12,664 nt of DNA. Source: Verrucomicrobiales bacterium (GTDB lineage Bacteria; Verrucomicrobiota; Verrucomicrobiia; Verrucomicrobiales; DEV007). How positions within the stretch are numbered: the first letter of the stretch is position 1; the number at the start of each line of letters is the position of its first letter. The translations under genes and the position numbers were made by a program. Location: NCBI GenBank assembly GCA_002684575.1, contig NYVP01000008.1, positions 20,889 to 33,552 on the forward strand, read 5' to 3'. Positions 1 to 6,486 of this stretch are shown piece after piece. The notes under the pieces were generated by a model that worked only from the letters and a program-made list of their open reading frames with translations, was not told the DNA's origin and did no database searches.

Positions 1-873
1 AACCTTTACAGACAAATGAACGTCAAGCCGGTAAGCCAGTACCCTCAGCTGCTACATAATGCCCTTAAATTTGTAGCTCCAACTCAAAAAACTGATCCAG
101 TCTGTATATTGTTAAGCCCTGGAGTATATAACAGCGCATATTTTGAGCATACATTTTTAGCTCAAGAAATGGGCATAGAAATTGTTGAAGGTCAGGATCT
201 TATAGTTATTGATAAAGTCGTTTATATGAGAACCACTACCGGATTGGTTCAGGTGGATGTCATTTATAGAAGGATAGATGATGATTTTATCGACCCAACC
301 GTGTTTCGTTCTGAGTCTATGCTTGGTGTTCCTGGTATTGTGGATGCATATGAGAGTGGAAATGTGACGCTTGCGAATGCGCTTGGAGCTGGTGTTGCAG
401 ACGACAAAGTTGTTTATGCTTACGTTCCTAAAATGATAGAATATTACCTTGCTCAAAAACCAATCCTCCTTAGTGTTCCGACATATCTCGCTTTTGAAGA
501 GGAGCAAAGAGAATATATTCTTAATAACCTTGAATCTTTGGTTGTTAAAGCGGCAAATGAGTCTGGTGGATATGGTATGTTAATGGGGCCGTCTTCAACA
601 AAAGAACAAAGAAAAATATTCACTGAAAAGATTAAGGAGAATCCTCGGAATTATATTGCTCAACCTGTAATATCACTGTCAAGGCATCCAACTATTTGCG
701 ACGGTACTTGCCAGGGAAGGCATATCGATTTGAGGCCTTTTGTAATTTTTGGTGAATCCGTCGAAGTGATTCCTGGAGGATTAACAAGAGTTGCACTGAA
801 CAAAGGTTCTTTAGTTGTTAATTCGTCCCAAGGAGGTGGAAGTAAAGATACTTGGGTGCTCAGATCAAACTAA
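1..873 (+). CDS. Circularly permuted ATP-grasp protein (DUF404/DUF407 type), 5'-truncated by the window
   Basis: Probable ATP-dependent carboxylate-amine/thiol ligase of the circularly permuted ATP-grasp family, a cytoplasmic enzyme proposed to make peptide or isopeptide bonds; the substrate is unknown. The frame is open from base 1 (residues NLYRQ precede the first ATG at 16), so this is the C-terminal 290 residues of a protein usually near 470-490 residues. Visible family motifs, numbered from base 1: [11 protein letters not shown] at about 89-99, the glycine-rich nucleotide loop [14 protein letters not shown] at about 181-194, RHIDLRPF at 240-247, GGLTRVAL at 259-266 and the C-terminal signature [14 protein letters not shown] at 274-287. 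It is followed after 17 bases by an alpha-E gene and then a transglutaminase-like gene, the usual partners of this family. Family assignment is secure; the reaction is inference. Confidence 0.93.
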   Translation, partial: NLYRQMNVKPVSQYPQLLHNALKFVAPTQKTDPVCILLSPGVYNSAYFEHTFLAQEMGIEIVEGQDLIVIDKVVYMRTTTGLVQVDVIYRRIDDDFIDPTVFRSESMLGVPGIVDAYESGNVTLANALGAGVADDKVVYAYVPKMIEYYLAQKPILLSVPTYLAFEEEQREYILNNLESLVVKAANESGGYGMLMGPSSTKEQRKIFTEKIKENPRNYIAQPVISLSRHPTICDGTCQGRHIDLRPFVIFGESVEVIPGGLTRVALNKGSLVVNSSQGGGSKDTWVLRSN

Positions 874-890
874 AATAATATCGCTTCGAA

Positions 891-1892
891 ATGTTATCTA
901 GATCAGCAGATAATTTATACTGGATGTCGAGATACATCGAAAGATCTGAAAATATTGCGCGTATGTTAGAAACGAGTTCGCAGTTTCTTCTAGACCTAGG
1001 TAAGAGTTCTAGATTAATGGACAATGCAGGGTGGCGACCCATTCTTGAAGTGTTGTGTGTCGATGAAGATTATGACAGGGTTTCATCTAATGAATCAGAT
1101 ATAGGAAGTTTAGAATTCCTTTCCTTTTCAAATTTAAACTCCGATAGCATTGTTCAATGTATATCGTTTGCTCGTGAGAATGCCAGAATGGTTAGAGACA
1201 AAATCTCTGAGGAGATGTGGCGAGAGTTAAATCGAATTCATCTTTTTCTTAACAGTGAATCTGCTGAGGTCGAGTGGGAATTTTCACAACACGATTTTTT
1301 TAATCGTATCATCAGGTTTTCATTATTATTTCAGGGTTTAGTCCAATCGACCATTGCTCAAAACGAGGGCTCTTTATTTGTGCAACTAGGCAGGTATTTA
1401 GAAAGGGCTGATAAAACAACGCGTATTGTTGATATGCCTGCTCTCTACGAACAAAAACCTTTATCAGTTTCACCGTGGCCAACGGTTTTAAAATCGTGTA
1501 GTGCCAGAACAACTTATCTTACAACTGTTGGAACAACAATTACCAAAAGTGATTGCATCAACTTACTTCTCTTTGATGGAAACTTTCCAAGATCACTGAG
1601 ATTTTGCCTTAACCAAGTAGACTCGATTTTACATCAAATATCGAAAACTCCTCGAGGAAACTTTAGTAATGAAGCCGAACGCATTACTGGATCACTCCTA
1701 GCCAGAATCGATTTTAATGGGAAGGCTGAGCTTAATCGTTTTGGATTGCACGACTACTTGGATCAGATACAAGAACAAATAAACCTTATAGGCGAGCAAA
1801 TTTTTGATCACTACATACTCTTGCCAAGTTCTTCCGTTAGTGCGCCCAGATTACCAGATCATGTTGTACAAAGTTATCAGCAACAGCAATAA
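891..1892 (+). CDS. Alpha-E domain protein (DUF403)
   Basis: An all-helical protein of the alpha-E/DUF403 family, 333 residues, close to the usual family length. Its biochemical role is not established; it occurs almost always next to circularly permuted ATP-grasp and transglutaminase-like genes and is thought to serve the same peptide-modification pathway. The N-terminal signature is clear: MLSRSADNLYWMSRYIERSE at residues 1-20, then conserved helices containing ARENARMVRDKISEEMW (about 94-110) and GRYLERADKTTRIVD (167-181). No signal peptide or membrane segment is seen, so it should be cytoplasmic. The ATG at 891 gives the canonical MLSR start. There is no recognisable Shine-Dalgarno sequence in the 17-base gap after the ATP-grasp gene. 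It is the middle gene of a three-gene operon. Confidence 0.93.
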   Translation: MLSRSADNLYWMSRYIERSENIARMLETSSQFLLDLGKSSRLMDNAGWRPILEVLCVDEDYDRVSSNESDIGSLEFLSFSNLNSDSIVQCISFARENARMVRDKISEEMWRELNRIHLFLNSESAEVEWEFSQHDFFNRIIRFSLLFQGLVQSTIAQNEGSLFVQLGRYLERADKTTRIVDMPALYEQKPLSVSPWPTVLKSCSARTTYLTTVGTTITKSDCINLLLFDGNFPRSLRFCLNQVDSILHQISKTPRGNFSNEAERITGSLLARIDFNGKAELNRFGLHDYLDQIQEQINLIGEQIFDHYILLPSSSVSAPRLPDHVVQSYQQQQ

Positions 1893-1907
1893 AAAATCAA
1901 TAATCAA

Positions 1908-2855
1908 GTGAATTCCCCACATACTAACTCAGTTGCCGAACATCTACAGGTTGATTCGAAAACCAAACCCGAGGCAAAAAAAAATATAGTTAAGTATTCG
2001 ATTAGTCATAAAACAGTTTTCAATTACAGTGAAGAAACTAGAGAAAATGTTAATCAAGTACGTCTTAAAATTTTAGAGGATGAATTTCAAAAAACTGATT
2101 TCTATCTATTGACTGTATTGCCTGCAACGAAACTTACTGAATATCCTGATTTTTACGGAAACACGGTTCATTATTTTGAAGTTAATCCGCCACATAAGCA
2201 GTTACTTATAGAGTCTCGTTCAGTGGTATCCATAAAGTCTAAAGTCAATTATAACGAATTACCGTACGGATCAAATCATTCAGATTTAGAAAGCTTATTA
2301 AATAATGAGGAATTTTATGAATTTCTTAACGATAGCACTTACGTGAAACGAGCGGCTCCAATTTGGAAGGAGGCCCTTGATGTACAAGATGATTCCAATG
2401 ATGTTTTCCAAACCTGCTACGCGTTAATGAGTATGGTCTATGATGTCTGTGTTTATTGTACAGAGTCAACAACCTCAGAAACTACAGCTGAAGAGTTTTT
2501 CAAAATCAAAAAGGGAGTATGTCAGGATTTTGCTCATCTTTTGATTGCCTATTGCAGGAGTTTGAAAATTCCTGCAAGATATGTTTCTGGTTATATTTGG
2601 GATCCATCTGAAGGGAGTACAGAAAAAGTGATGATAGGTTCCCAAGCCTCTCATGCATGGGTTGAAGTTTATTTGCCAAAATCCGGTTGGGTTGGGCTCG
2701 ACCCAACTAATAATAAAGTTGTTAATGAGCAGTATATTAGAATAGCGATTGGTAGAGATTATGACGATGTAGCACCTATAAGAGGAACTTTTTATGGGGG
2801 AGGTAAACGCCGCACTATGCAGGTAATAGTGGATGTTAAGCGTATTGCAGAATGA
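1908..2855 (+). CDS. Transglutaminase-like cysteine peptidase/transferase family protein
   Basis: A 315-residue protein with an N-terminal bacterial transglutaminase-associated beta domain (about residues 28-105, starting VKYSISHKTVFNYSE) and a transglutaminase core. The catalytic triad can be read directly: Cys205 in KKGVCQDFAH, His249 in SHAWVEVYLP and Asp265 in GWVGLDPTNN. Members act as cysteine proteases or acyl transferases on peptide bonds. In this operon context it may process or release the product of the ATP-grasp ligase, which is inference. No signal peptide is visible. The start is a GTG at 1908, 15 bases after the alpha-E stop; no in-frame ATG lies before the conserved N-terminal domain, so a non-ATG start is required. 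It ends 12 bases before the convergent DUF1501 remnant, with no terminator visible. Confidence 0.92.
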   Translation: MNSPHTNSVAEHLQVDSKTKPEAKKNIVKYSISHKTVFNYSEETRENVNQVRLKILEDEFQKTDFYLLTVLPATKLTEYPDFYGNTVHYFEVNPPHKQLLIESRSVVSIKSKVNYNELPYGSNHSDLESLLNNEEFYEFLNDSTYVKRAAPIWKEALDVQDDSNDVFQTCYALMSMVYDVCVYCTESTTSETTAEEFFKIKKGVCQDFAHLLIAYCRSLKIPARYVSGYIWDPSEGSTEKVMIGSQASHAWVEVYLPKSGWVGLDPTNNKVVNEQYIRIAIGRDYDDVAPIRGTFYGGGKRRTMQVIVDVKRIAE

Positions 2856-2867
2856 CCAAAAAGTCGC

Positions 2868-3526
2868 TCAAGCCACAATATCATTAATTACATTTCCGGC
2901 GACGTCTGTAAGTCTAAACCGTCTGCCGCTGTGTAGGTATGTTAATTTCTTATGATCCATTCCTAGGAGATAGAGAATCGTCTCATGTATGTCATGGATT
3001 TCTACCTTATTCACTGCGGCCTTATGACCTATCTCGTCAGTCTCACCATAGGAGGTACCTCCTTTAGATCCTCCTCCTGCGAACCAATAACAACCGGCGT
3101 GTGGATTGTGGTCTCGTCCGGTTGGCTTGCCTCCGGAAAGCTGAGAAACTGGAAGCCTACCAAATTCACCGCCCCATATGACAAGTGTATCTTTAAGAAG
3201 ACCTCTTTGTTCTAGGTCCGATAGAAGTCCTGCAATAGGTTGATCCGTTTCACCTGCAAATTGTGAATGGTTTTTTTGGATGTTTCCGTGTCCATCCCAA
3301 CTACGAGCATTTTCCATCCCACCAGAGTATATTTGCACGAATCGTACACCACGCTCTACCATTCGTCTTGCCATTAAACATTGCCTTGCGAAATGAGAAC
3401 ACCTTTTCTCATTTAGTCCGTAAAGGCTTTTTATGTGTTCAGGTTCACTATCAATCTCAAAACATTCTGGTGCCTCTTGCCGTCAAGGAAAGTATCCAAA
3501 GAATAATGAATTTGATCTTCTAAATT
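2868..3526 (-). pseudogene. DUF1501 family protein, C-terminal remnant (truncated, stop codon and probable frameshift)
   Basis: DUF1501 proteins (alkaline-phosphatase-like fold, usually exported, about 450-480 residues) are abundant in Planctomycetes and Verrucomicrobia. Here only the C-terminal part survives. From the ATG at 3374 the frame gives 168 residues with clear family motifs: ARRMVERGVRFVQIYSGG, SWDGHGN, LVIWGGEFGR, GRDHNP and the ending RRFRLTDVAGNV. Homology continues upstream of that ATG for 36 more codons (RQEAPECFEID, then YGLNEKR, then FARQCL) to an in-frame TGA at 3485-3483. Beyond it, at about 3526-3509, a different frame encodes NLEDQI, which resembles the NLEARI-type element expected about ten residues earlier, so a one-base deletion is likely. 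The rest of the N-terminal half is absent: the sialidase-like gene ends at 3550. A short product from 3374 is possible but would lack the signal peptide and half the fold. Confidence 0.85.
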
Positions 3527-3549
3527 TCTATATTAGACCTAACTGTCAT

Positions 3550-4749
3550 CTATAATTTTAACTTCATGCTACTCTTATCGATTTCTAAGGCATTCGATTT
3601 TTTTCCGAGTTCATCAAGTTCTTTTGAATTTATTCGGACGGAAATTATGTAAGGGGCCTGATTTTCGAGCCAGTGGCCGTAGGTTGTTGTCAGTATGTTT
3701 CCATCTTTAAGAATTTCTACCCCAGGGTATGATGTATCCCATCCTTTCTTATTATCACCTAACTTAATAACATACTGACCTGGCTTACCTTGAATGATAT
3801 CTTCATATTTTCCTACCCAAGCAGCCCAATCGCCTTCATGAGGTATAGGACTTTTATCTATTCCTAACTTAGAACCGATTGCTGTCCTGCATCGAAAAGA
3901 TATAAAAAGTCTTCCATCAGGAAAATATTTAGCAGTGTGTCTGTCTCCTGTTAAAGTGATCGGTAATTCTCTTGGTTTTGACCAGGTTTGACCTTCGTCA
4001 TTAGAAACAATTAGATATGAATTTTTTCTCCTTGAATTTTCTCTTAATAGGACAGCAATTTGTTTTCCATCAGGAGATCGTATGGCTCCAGGTTCACATA
4101 AATGCACCAAGCTCGAAGAGAAAATAGAAATTGGTTTTTGCCAACTCACTCCTCCGTCTGTTGATAGACAACTGTATAATGTGAAGAGGGTCGGAATTTG
4201 TTTTTTGGGTTTATCTGAAATAAACCTTCCATCATCATGAAAAAGAGCTCGGTAGTGTCCAGGATTTTTCATATCTTGAATCATTGTTCCCATCGCTACG
4301 ATACCACCAAAATTGCCGATAGGATGCAGTTCAGACCAAGTTTTTCCATTGTTCTCAGTTGTTGCCATCCTTATTGGATAAAGACCTGAAAACATTATAA
4401 TTCTTTCTTTGCCCTTTTTGTCTTTTACCTGAAAAAGAGTGGGCACTTCTTTAGAACTGTTCCATGTCATCGGAGTTTTTAGGCGTTCACTCCAACTTTG
4501 ACCTCCATCAAGGCTACGTTTATAAACAATTTCTCCTCGTCCGTGCCCCTTAGGATACACGCATAAAATTGTCTCACTATTTTCGATTAATGTTGTTGTT
4601 GGATGGCCTAAATATTGTCCATCCTCCTTATCAACTATGACTTGGCGATCAGTATCTTTGGAGATGTCTATAAATTTGGTTTCCTTGCCCAAAACTTCAT
4701 TGCAAAGTATTGAAGAGAGAAAGAGGTAGAATAATTTTAAGGATTTCAT
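3550..4749 (-). CDS. Secreted sialidase-like Asp-box (BNR repeat) protein
   Basis: A 399-residue six-bladed beta-propeller-type protein of the sialidase/neuraminidase superfamily. Four Asp-box motifs are visible: SLDGGQSW (79-86), TENNGKTW (131-138), STDGGVSW (196-203) and SNDEGQTW (249-256). The N-terminus (MKSLKLFYLFLSSILCNEVLG, with cleavage near residue 21) looks like a Sec signal peptide, so it should act outside the cytoplasm. I chose the ATG at 4749 because it starts the signal peptide and has GGAA six bases upstream (TTGGAAATAAAATG context); a longer frame reaches 4836 but runs through palindromic, probably non-coding DNA. The classical FRIP motif of true sialidases is not seen, so glycan substrate and even hydrolase activity are uncertain. 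Downstream lies a DUF1501 remnant, a frequent neighbour of such genes in PVC bacteria. Confidence 0.85.
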   Translation of the reverse strand: MKSLKLFYLFLSSILCNEVLGKETKFIDISKDTDRQVIVDKEDGQYLGHPTTTLIENSETILCVYPKGHGRGEIVYKRSLDGGQSWSERLKTPMTWNSSKEVPTLFQVKDKKGKERIIMFSGLYPIRMATTENNGKTWSELHPIGNFGGIVAMGTMIQDMKNPGHYRALFHDDGRFISDKPKKQIPTLFTLYSCLSTDGGVSWQKPISIFSSSLVHLCEPGAIRSPDGKQIAVLLRENSRRKNSYLIVSNDEGQTWSKPRELPITLTGDRHTAKYFPDGRLFISFRCRTAIGSKLGIDKSPIPHEGDWAAWVGKYEDIIQGKPGQYVIKLGDNKKGWDTSYPGVEILKDGNILTTTYGHWLENQAPYIISVRINSKELDELGKKSNALEIDKSSMKLKL

Positions 4750-4767
4750 TTTATTTCCAAGAATAGT

Positions 4768-4778
4768 GACATTATGTC
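4768..4778. repeat. 11-bp palindrome GACATTATGTC upstream of the sialidase-like gene
   Basis: Perfect 5-bp arms around a central T (GACAT-T-ATGTC), 18 bases upstream of the chosen sialidase ATG at 4749. It sits where a repressor or leader element could act. Short enough that chance is a real possibility. Confidence 0.35.
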
Positions 4779-4803
4779 TCATTATGTAAATAAAAAATAA
4801 ACT

Positions 4804-4828
4804 TATATGAGCCAATTTGGCCCATATA
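4804..4828. promoter_or_regulatory. 25-bp near-perfect palindrome, candidate operator
   Basis: Symmetry is centred on the T at 4816. The arms are TATATGAGCCAA (4804-4815) and TTGGCCCATATA (4817-4828). Eleven of twelve position pairs are complementary; the only mismatch is A4810 against C4822. The core GCCAATTTGGC is a perfect 11-bp palindrome. It lies 55 bases upstream of the sialidase-like ATG, a typical position for a dimeric repressor or activator site. No regulator gene is adjacent and the binding protein is unknown. Confidence 0.55.
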
Positions 4829-4856
4829 GAAGTCATTAGGCTTTTAGTAATATATT

Positions 4857-4886
4857 CATAACATACTCATTTTGAGTACATAACAT
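4857..4886. promoter_or_regulatory. Palindrome flanked by 8-bp direct repeats upstream of hsp20
   Basis: TACTCATTTTGAGTA at 4864-4878 is a perfect inverted repeat (6-bp arms TACTCA/TGAGTA, 3-base spacer). It is framed by two identical CATAACAT copies at 4857-4864 and 4879-4886, start-to-start 22 bp, about two helical turns. The arrangement looks like a regulator-binding site just upstream of the hsp20 promoter region. It does not match the CIRCE consensus. Confidence 0.45.
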
Positions 4887-4908
4887 GCTAATTGACACTA
4901 ATTGGCAT
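4885..4908. repeat. Inverted repeat ATGCTAATT-N6-AATTGGCAT containing tandem CTAATTG
   Basis: Arms at 4885-4893 and 4900-4908 match at 8 of 9 positions. The same bases also form a direct repeat CTAATTG at 4888-4894 and 4898-4904, 10 bp apart (one helical turn), with a partial third copy CTAATG at 4917-4922. The element overlaps the best -35-like hexamers of hsp20, so a bound protein would affect transcription initiation. Confidence 0.4.
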
Positions 4909-4931
4909 ACTTTAAGCTAATGTATTATATA
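4902..4931 (+). promoter_or_regulatory. Possible hsp20 promoter
   Basis: TTGGCA at 4902-4907 is followed after 18 bases by TATATA at 4926-4931, about 58 bases before the hsp20 ATG. An alternative -35, TTGACA at 4892-4897, has no good -10 at the right distance. The assignment is by resemblance to sigma-70 hexamers only. Confidence 0.35.
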
Positions 4932-4988
4932 AAAATCCCGTAAAGGATTAAAAATTAAATATAAAACTAAAATAGGAAGAAATATAAA

Positions 4989-5444
4989 ATGAGAAGTTTA
5001 ATTAAATGGAGCCCGATTAGTGATTTTCATGATGTCACTAACCAGTTGTCAAATTTGATGAATCTTGGACATAGACCTTATTACAATCATGAAGATGAGG
5101 TCAATGAAGATACTCTTTGGATCCCTGCAGTAAATATAAGCGAAGATGATTCAGCTTATTATATAGATTTGGAGGTCCCGGGAGTTGAAAAGGAAGGTAT
5201 TCAAATCAATTACGAAAATGGTGTAATCACTGTAAATGGTGAACGTAAACGTGTTAGAGAGCCACAGAGAGACAAAATTCATAAAGAAGAATTTGTTGTT
5301 GGTAAGTTTTCCAGAACTTTCAAAGTTCCTCGGGATGTGGAGTCTGACGCAATAAATGCACTATTTGAGAACGGTATACTTAAAGTCTCAGTTCCCAAGG
5401 CTGAGTCCTCCAAGCCTAAAAAGGTCAAAATTGAGGTTAAGTAG
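4989..5444 (+). CDS. Hsp20/alpha-crystallin family small heat-shock protein
   Basis: ATP-independent holdase chaperone of 151 residues that forms oligomers and binds unfolding proteins in the cytoplasm. The alpha-crystallin domain spans about residues 46-137: PAVNISEDDSAYYIDLEVPG (46-65), GVITVNGERK (78-87), KFSRTFKVP (106-114) and the signature ALFENGILKVSVPK (124-137). The C-terminal extension carries an I-x-V element (IEV, 148-150) of the kind that joins subunits, and the N-terminal arm (1-45) is short. The start is well supported: AGGAAG at 4974-4979 lies nine bases before the ATG, the clearest Shine-Dalgarno sequence in the window. A terminator follows at once, so the gene is probably monocistronic. 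Upstream palindromes suggest dedicated regulation. Confidence 0.96.
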   Translation: MRSLIKWSPISDFHDVTNQLSNLMNLGHRPYYNHEDEVNEDTLWIPAVNISEDDSAYYIDLEVPGVEKEGIQINYENGVITVNGERKRVREPQRDKIHKEEFVVGKFSRTFKVPRDVESDAINALFENGILKVSVPKAESSKPKKVKIEVK

Positions 5445-5478
5445 TTATTCTTAATACAACCTCGGAGTTGGAAAAACA

Positions 5479-5531
5479 AAAAACCCTGTAATTGGATCTC
5501 AATTTCTGATTACGGGGTTTTTCTTTTTTTA
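5479..5531 (+). terminator. Intrinsic terminator of hsp20
   Basis: AAAACCCTGTAAT (5480-5492) pairs with ATTACGGGGTTTT (5509-5521) through 13 pairs, one of them a G-U wobble, leaving a 16-base loop. It is followed by a T-rich tract (TTTTTCTTTTTTT). The A-run before the stem means it may also work weakly on the minus strand. It separates hsp20 from the ABC operon. Confidence 0.85.
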
Positions 5532-5566
5532 ATGTTATAAAATCCATATTGATACTTGTTCTTACC

Positions 5567-5580
5567 AAATACTGGTATTT
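5567..5580. repeat. 14-bp palindrome AAATAC-TG-GTATTT upstream of the ABC operon
   Basis: Perfect 6-bp arms around TG, 24 bases upstream of the ABC ATPase ATG at 5605. It could be an operator for the operon, but AT-rich symmetry of this size can arise by chance. Confidence 0.3.
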
Positions 5581-5604
5581 AAGTTTTATTTAAAGCGTAT
5601 AATC

Positions 5605-6486
5605 ATGCCAGATGATTTGATTCCAGCTGTCAAAATAGAAAATCTCACCAAAACTTTTCCGGTTCCCTTTAGGAAAGAAAAGGTAGTGGCTGTTGATAAC
5701 TTATCTCTGTCTGTGAAGCAGGGAGAAGTCTACGGTTTGATCGGGCCTAATGGGTCAGGAAAAAGTACGACAATGAAAGTGCTGCTTGGACTTATTTCTG
5801 CTACATCTGGTAACTCCTCAGTTTTTGGAATGAGCAGTACAGAAACAGCAAGTCGTGGCTCAGTGGGGTTCCTTCCCGAGAACCCTTATTTTTACAAATA
5901 TCTGACAGGAGCAGAGACCATAGCATTTTATGGAAAGCTTTGTGGCATCAATCGGAAAGAAATAAAGGAAAGAACTAAAGAGCTTCTAAAATTAGTAGAG
6001 CTCGAAGGTGCTCGAGATCGCAGGCTAGCAGGTTATTCTAAAGGAATGCTACAAAGAATCGGGTTAGCTCAAGCTTTAGTTGGTAGGCCAAAATTAGTTG
6101 TCCTTGATGAGCCGACAGCAGGCGTTGATCCTGCGGGATCGAGAAAGATTAGAGATCTTATTATGCAGCTTAAGGAGCAAGGCATAACGGTCATTCTTTC
6201 TTCGCATCTTTTAGAACAAGTTCAGGAAGTTTGTGATCGAGTCGGAATAATTTTCGAAGGAAAACTTGTTAGGGAGGGAAGTTTGAAAGAATTAATTGAA
6301 ATTGAAAATCAAACGGAACTTGTTTTAGAGAACTCAAATCCTGATTTACTAGAAAAAATTAAAAGGCTAATCAATGACCAAGAAGGTGTTAATTTAATTA
6401 GATCAGGAAAGCCCAAGACTACTTTAGAAACTCTCTTTTTGAGAGAAACAGGAGGAGAGTCGAGAGACGCTAAGAATGATTCATGA
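5605..6486 (+). CDS. ABC transporter ATP-binding protein (ABC-2 / NatA-GldA-like)
   Basis: The 293-residue nucleotide-binding subunit of an ABC-2-type exporter, which hydrolyses ATP on the cytoplasmic face. Motifs in order: Walker A GPNGSGKS (47-54), a Q-loop region in which FLPENPYFY (89-97) has Glu where many ABC proteins have Gln, signature YSKGM (144-148) in place of LSGGQ, Walker B LVVLDE (164-169) and the H-loop His201 in SSHLLEQ. The region after about residue 235 is the variable C-terminal extension seen in exporter ATPases. The ATG at 5605 is the only sensible start, although no Shine-Dalgarno sequence is visible. Its stop overlaps the permease start by four bases (ATGA at 6483-6486), indicating coupled translation with its membrane partner. 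The cargo is unknown. Confidence 0.95.
   Translation: MPDDLIPAVKIENLTKTFPVPFRKEKVVAVDNLSLSVKQGEVYGLIGPNGSGKSTTMKVLLGLISATSGNSSVFGMSSTETASRGSVGFLPENPYFYKYLTGAETIAFYGKLCGINRKEIKERTKELLKLVELEGARDRRLAGYSKGMLQRIGLAQALVGRPKLVVLDEPTAGVDPAGSRKIRDLIMQLKEQGITVILSSHLLEQVQEVCDRVGIIFEGKLVREGSLKELIEIENQTELVLENSNPDLLEKIKRLINDQEGVNLIRSGKPKTTLETLFLRETGGESRDAKNDS

Larger units (their letters stand above)
4750..4988. promoter_or_regulatory. Divergent control region between sialidase-like gene and hsp20
   Basis: This 239-base AT-rich gap carries no convincing gene but an unusual density of symmetrical elements. From the sialidase side these are GACATTATGTC (4768-4778), a near-perfect 25-bp palindrome (4804-4828), TACTCATTTTGAGTA (4864-4878) between two CATAACAT copies, and an inverted/direct repeat around 4885-4908. 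These are listed separately. They suggest one or more transcription factors control the divergent genes. The five-base hairpin AATCC/GGATT at 4934-4949 in the hsp20 leader is weak. Confidence 0.6.

Noticed and set aside
2985..3523. Plus-strand frames of 76 and 86 codons across the DUF1501 remnant
   Set aside because: They lie opposite sequence with clear DUF1501 homology, and their translations look like antisense shadows.
4750..4836. N-terminal extension of the sialidase-like protein to 4836
   Set aside because: The extension puts a hydrophobic stretch before a second, proper signal peptide and covers two palindromes; the ATG at 4749 has a better upstream GGAA and signal-peptide position.
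4857..4908. CIRCE (HrcA) element upstream of hsp20
   Set aside because: The symmetrical elements there do not match TTAGCACTC-N9-GAGTGCTAA in sequence or spacing.
4932..4988. RNA thermometer (ROSE or fourU) in the hsp20 leader
   Set aside because: No pyrimidine stretch able to pair with AGGAAG is present in the leader; the only hairpin (AATCC/GGATT) does not involve the ribosome binding site.
5598..5603. Perfect TATAAT just before the ABC ATPase start
   Set aside because: It ends one base before the ATG at 5605, so transcription from it would start inside the gene, and no later start codon is reasonable. No -35 is seen at 17 bases.
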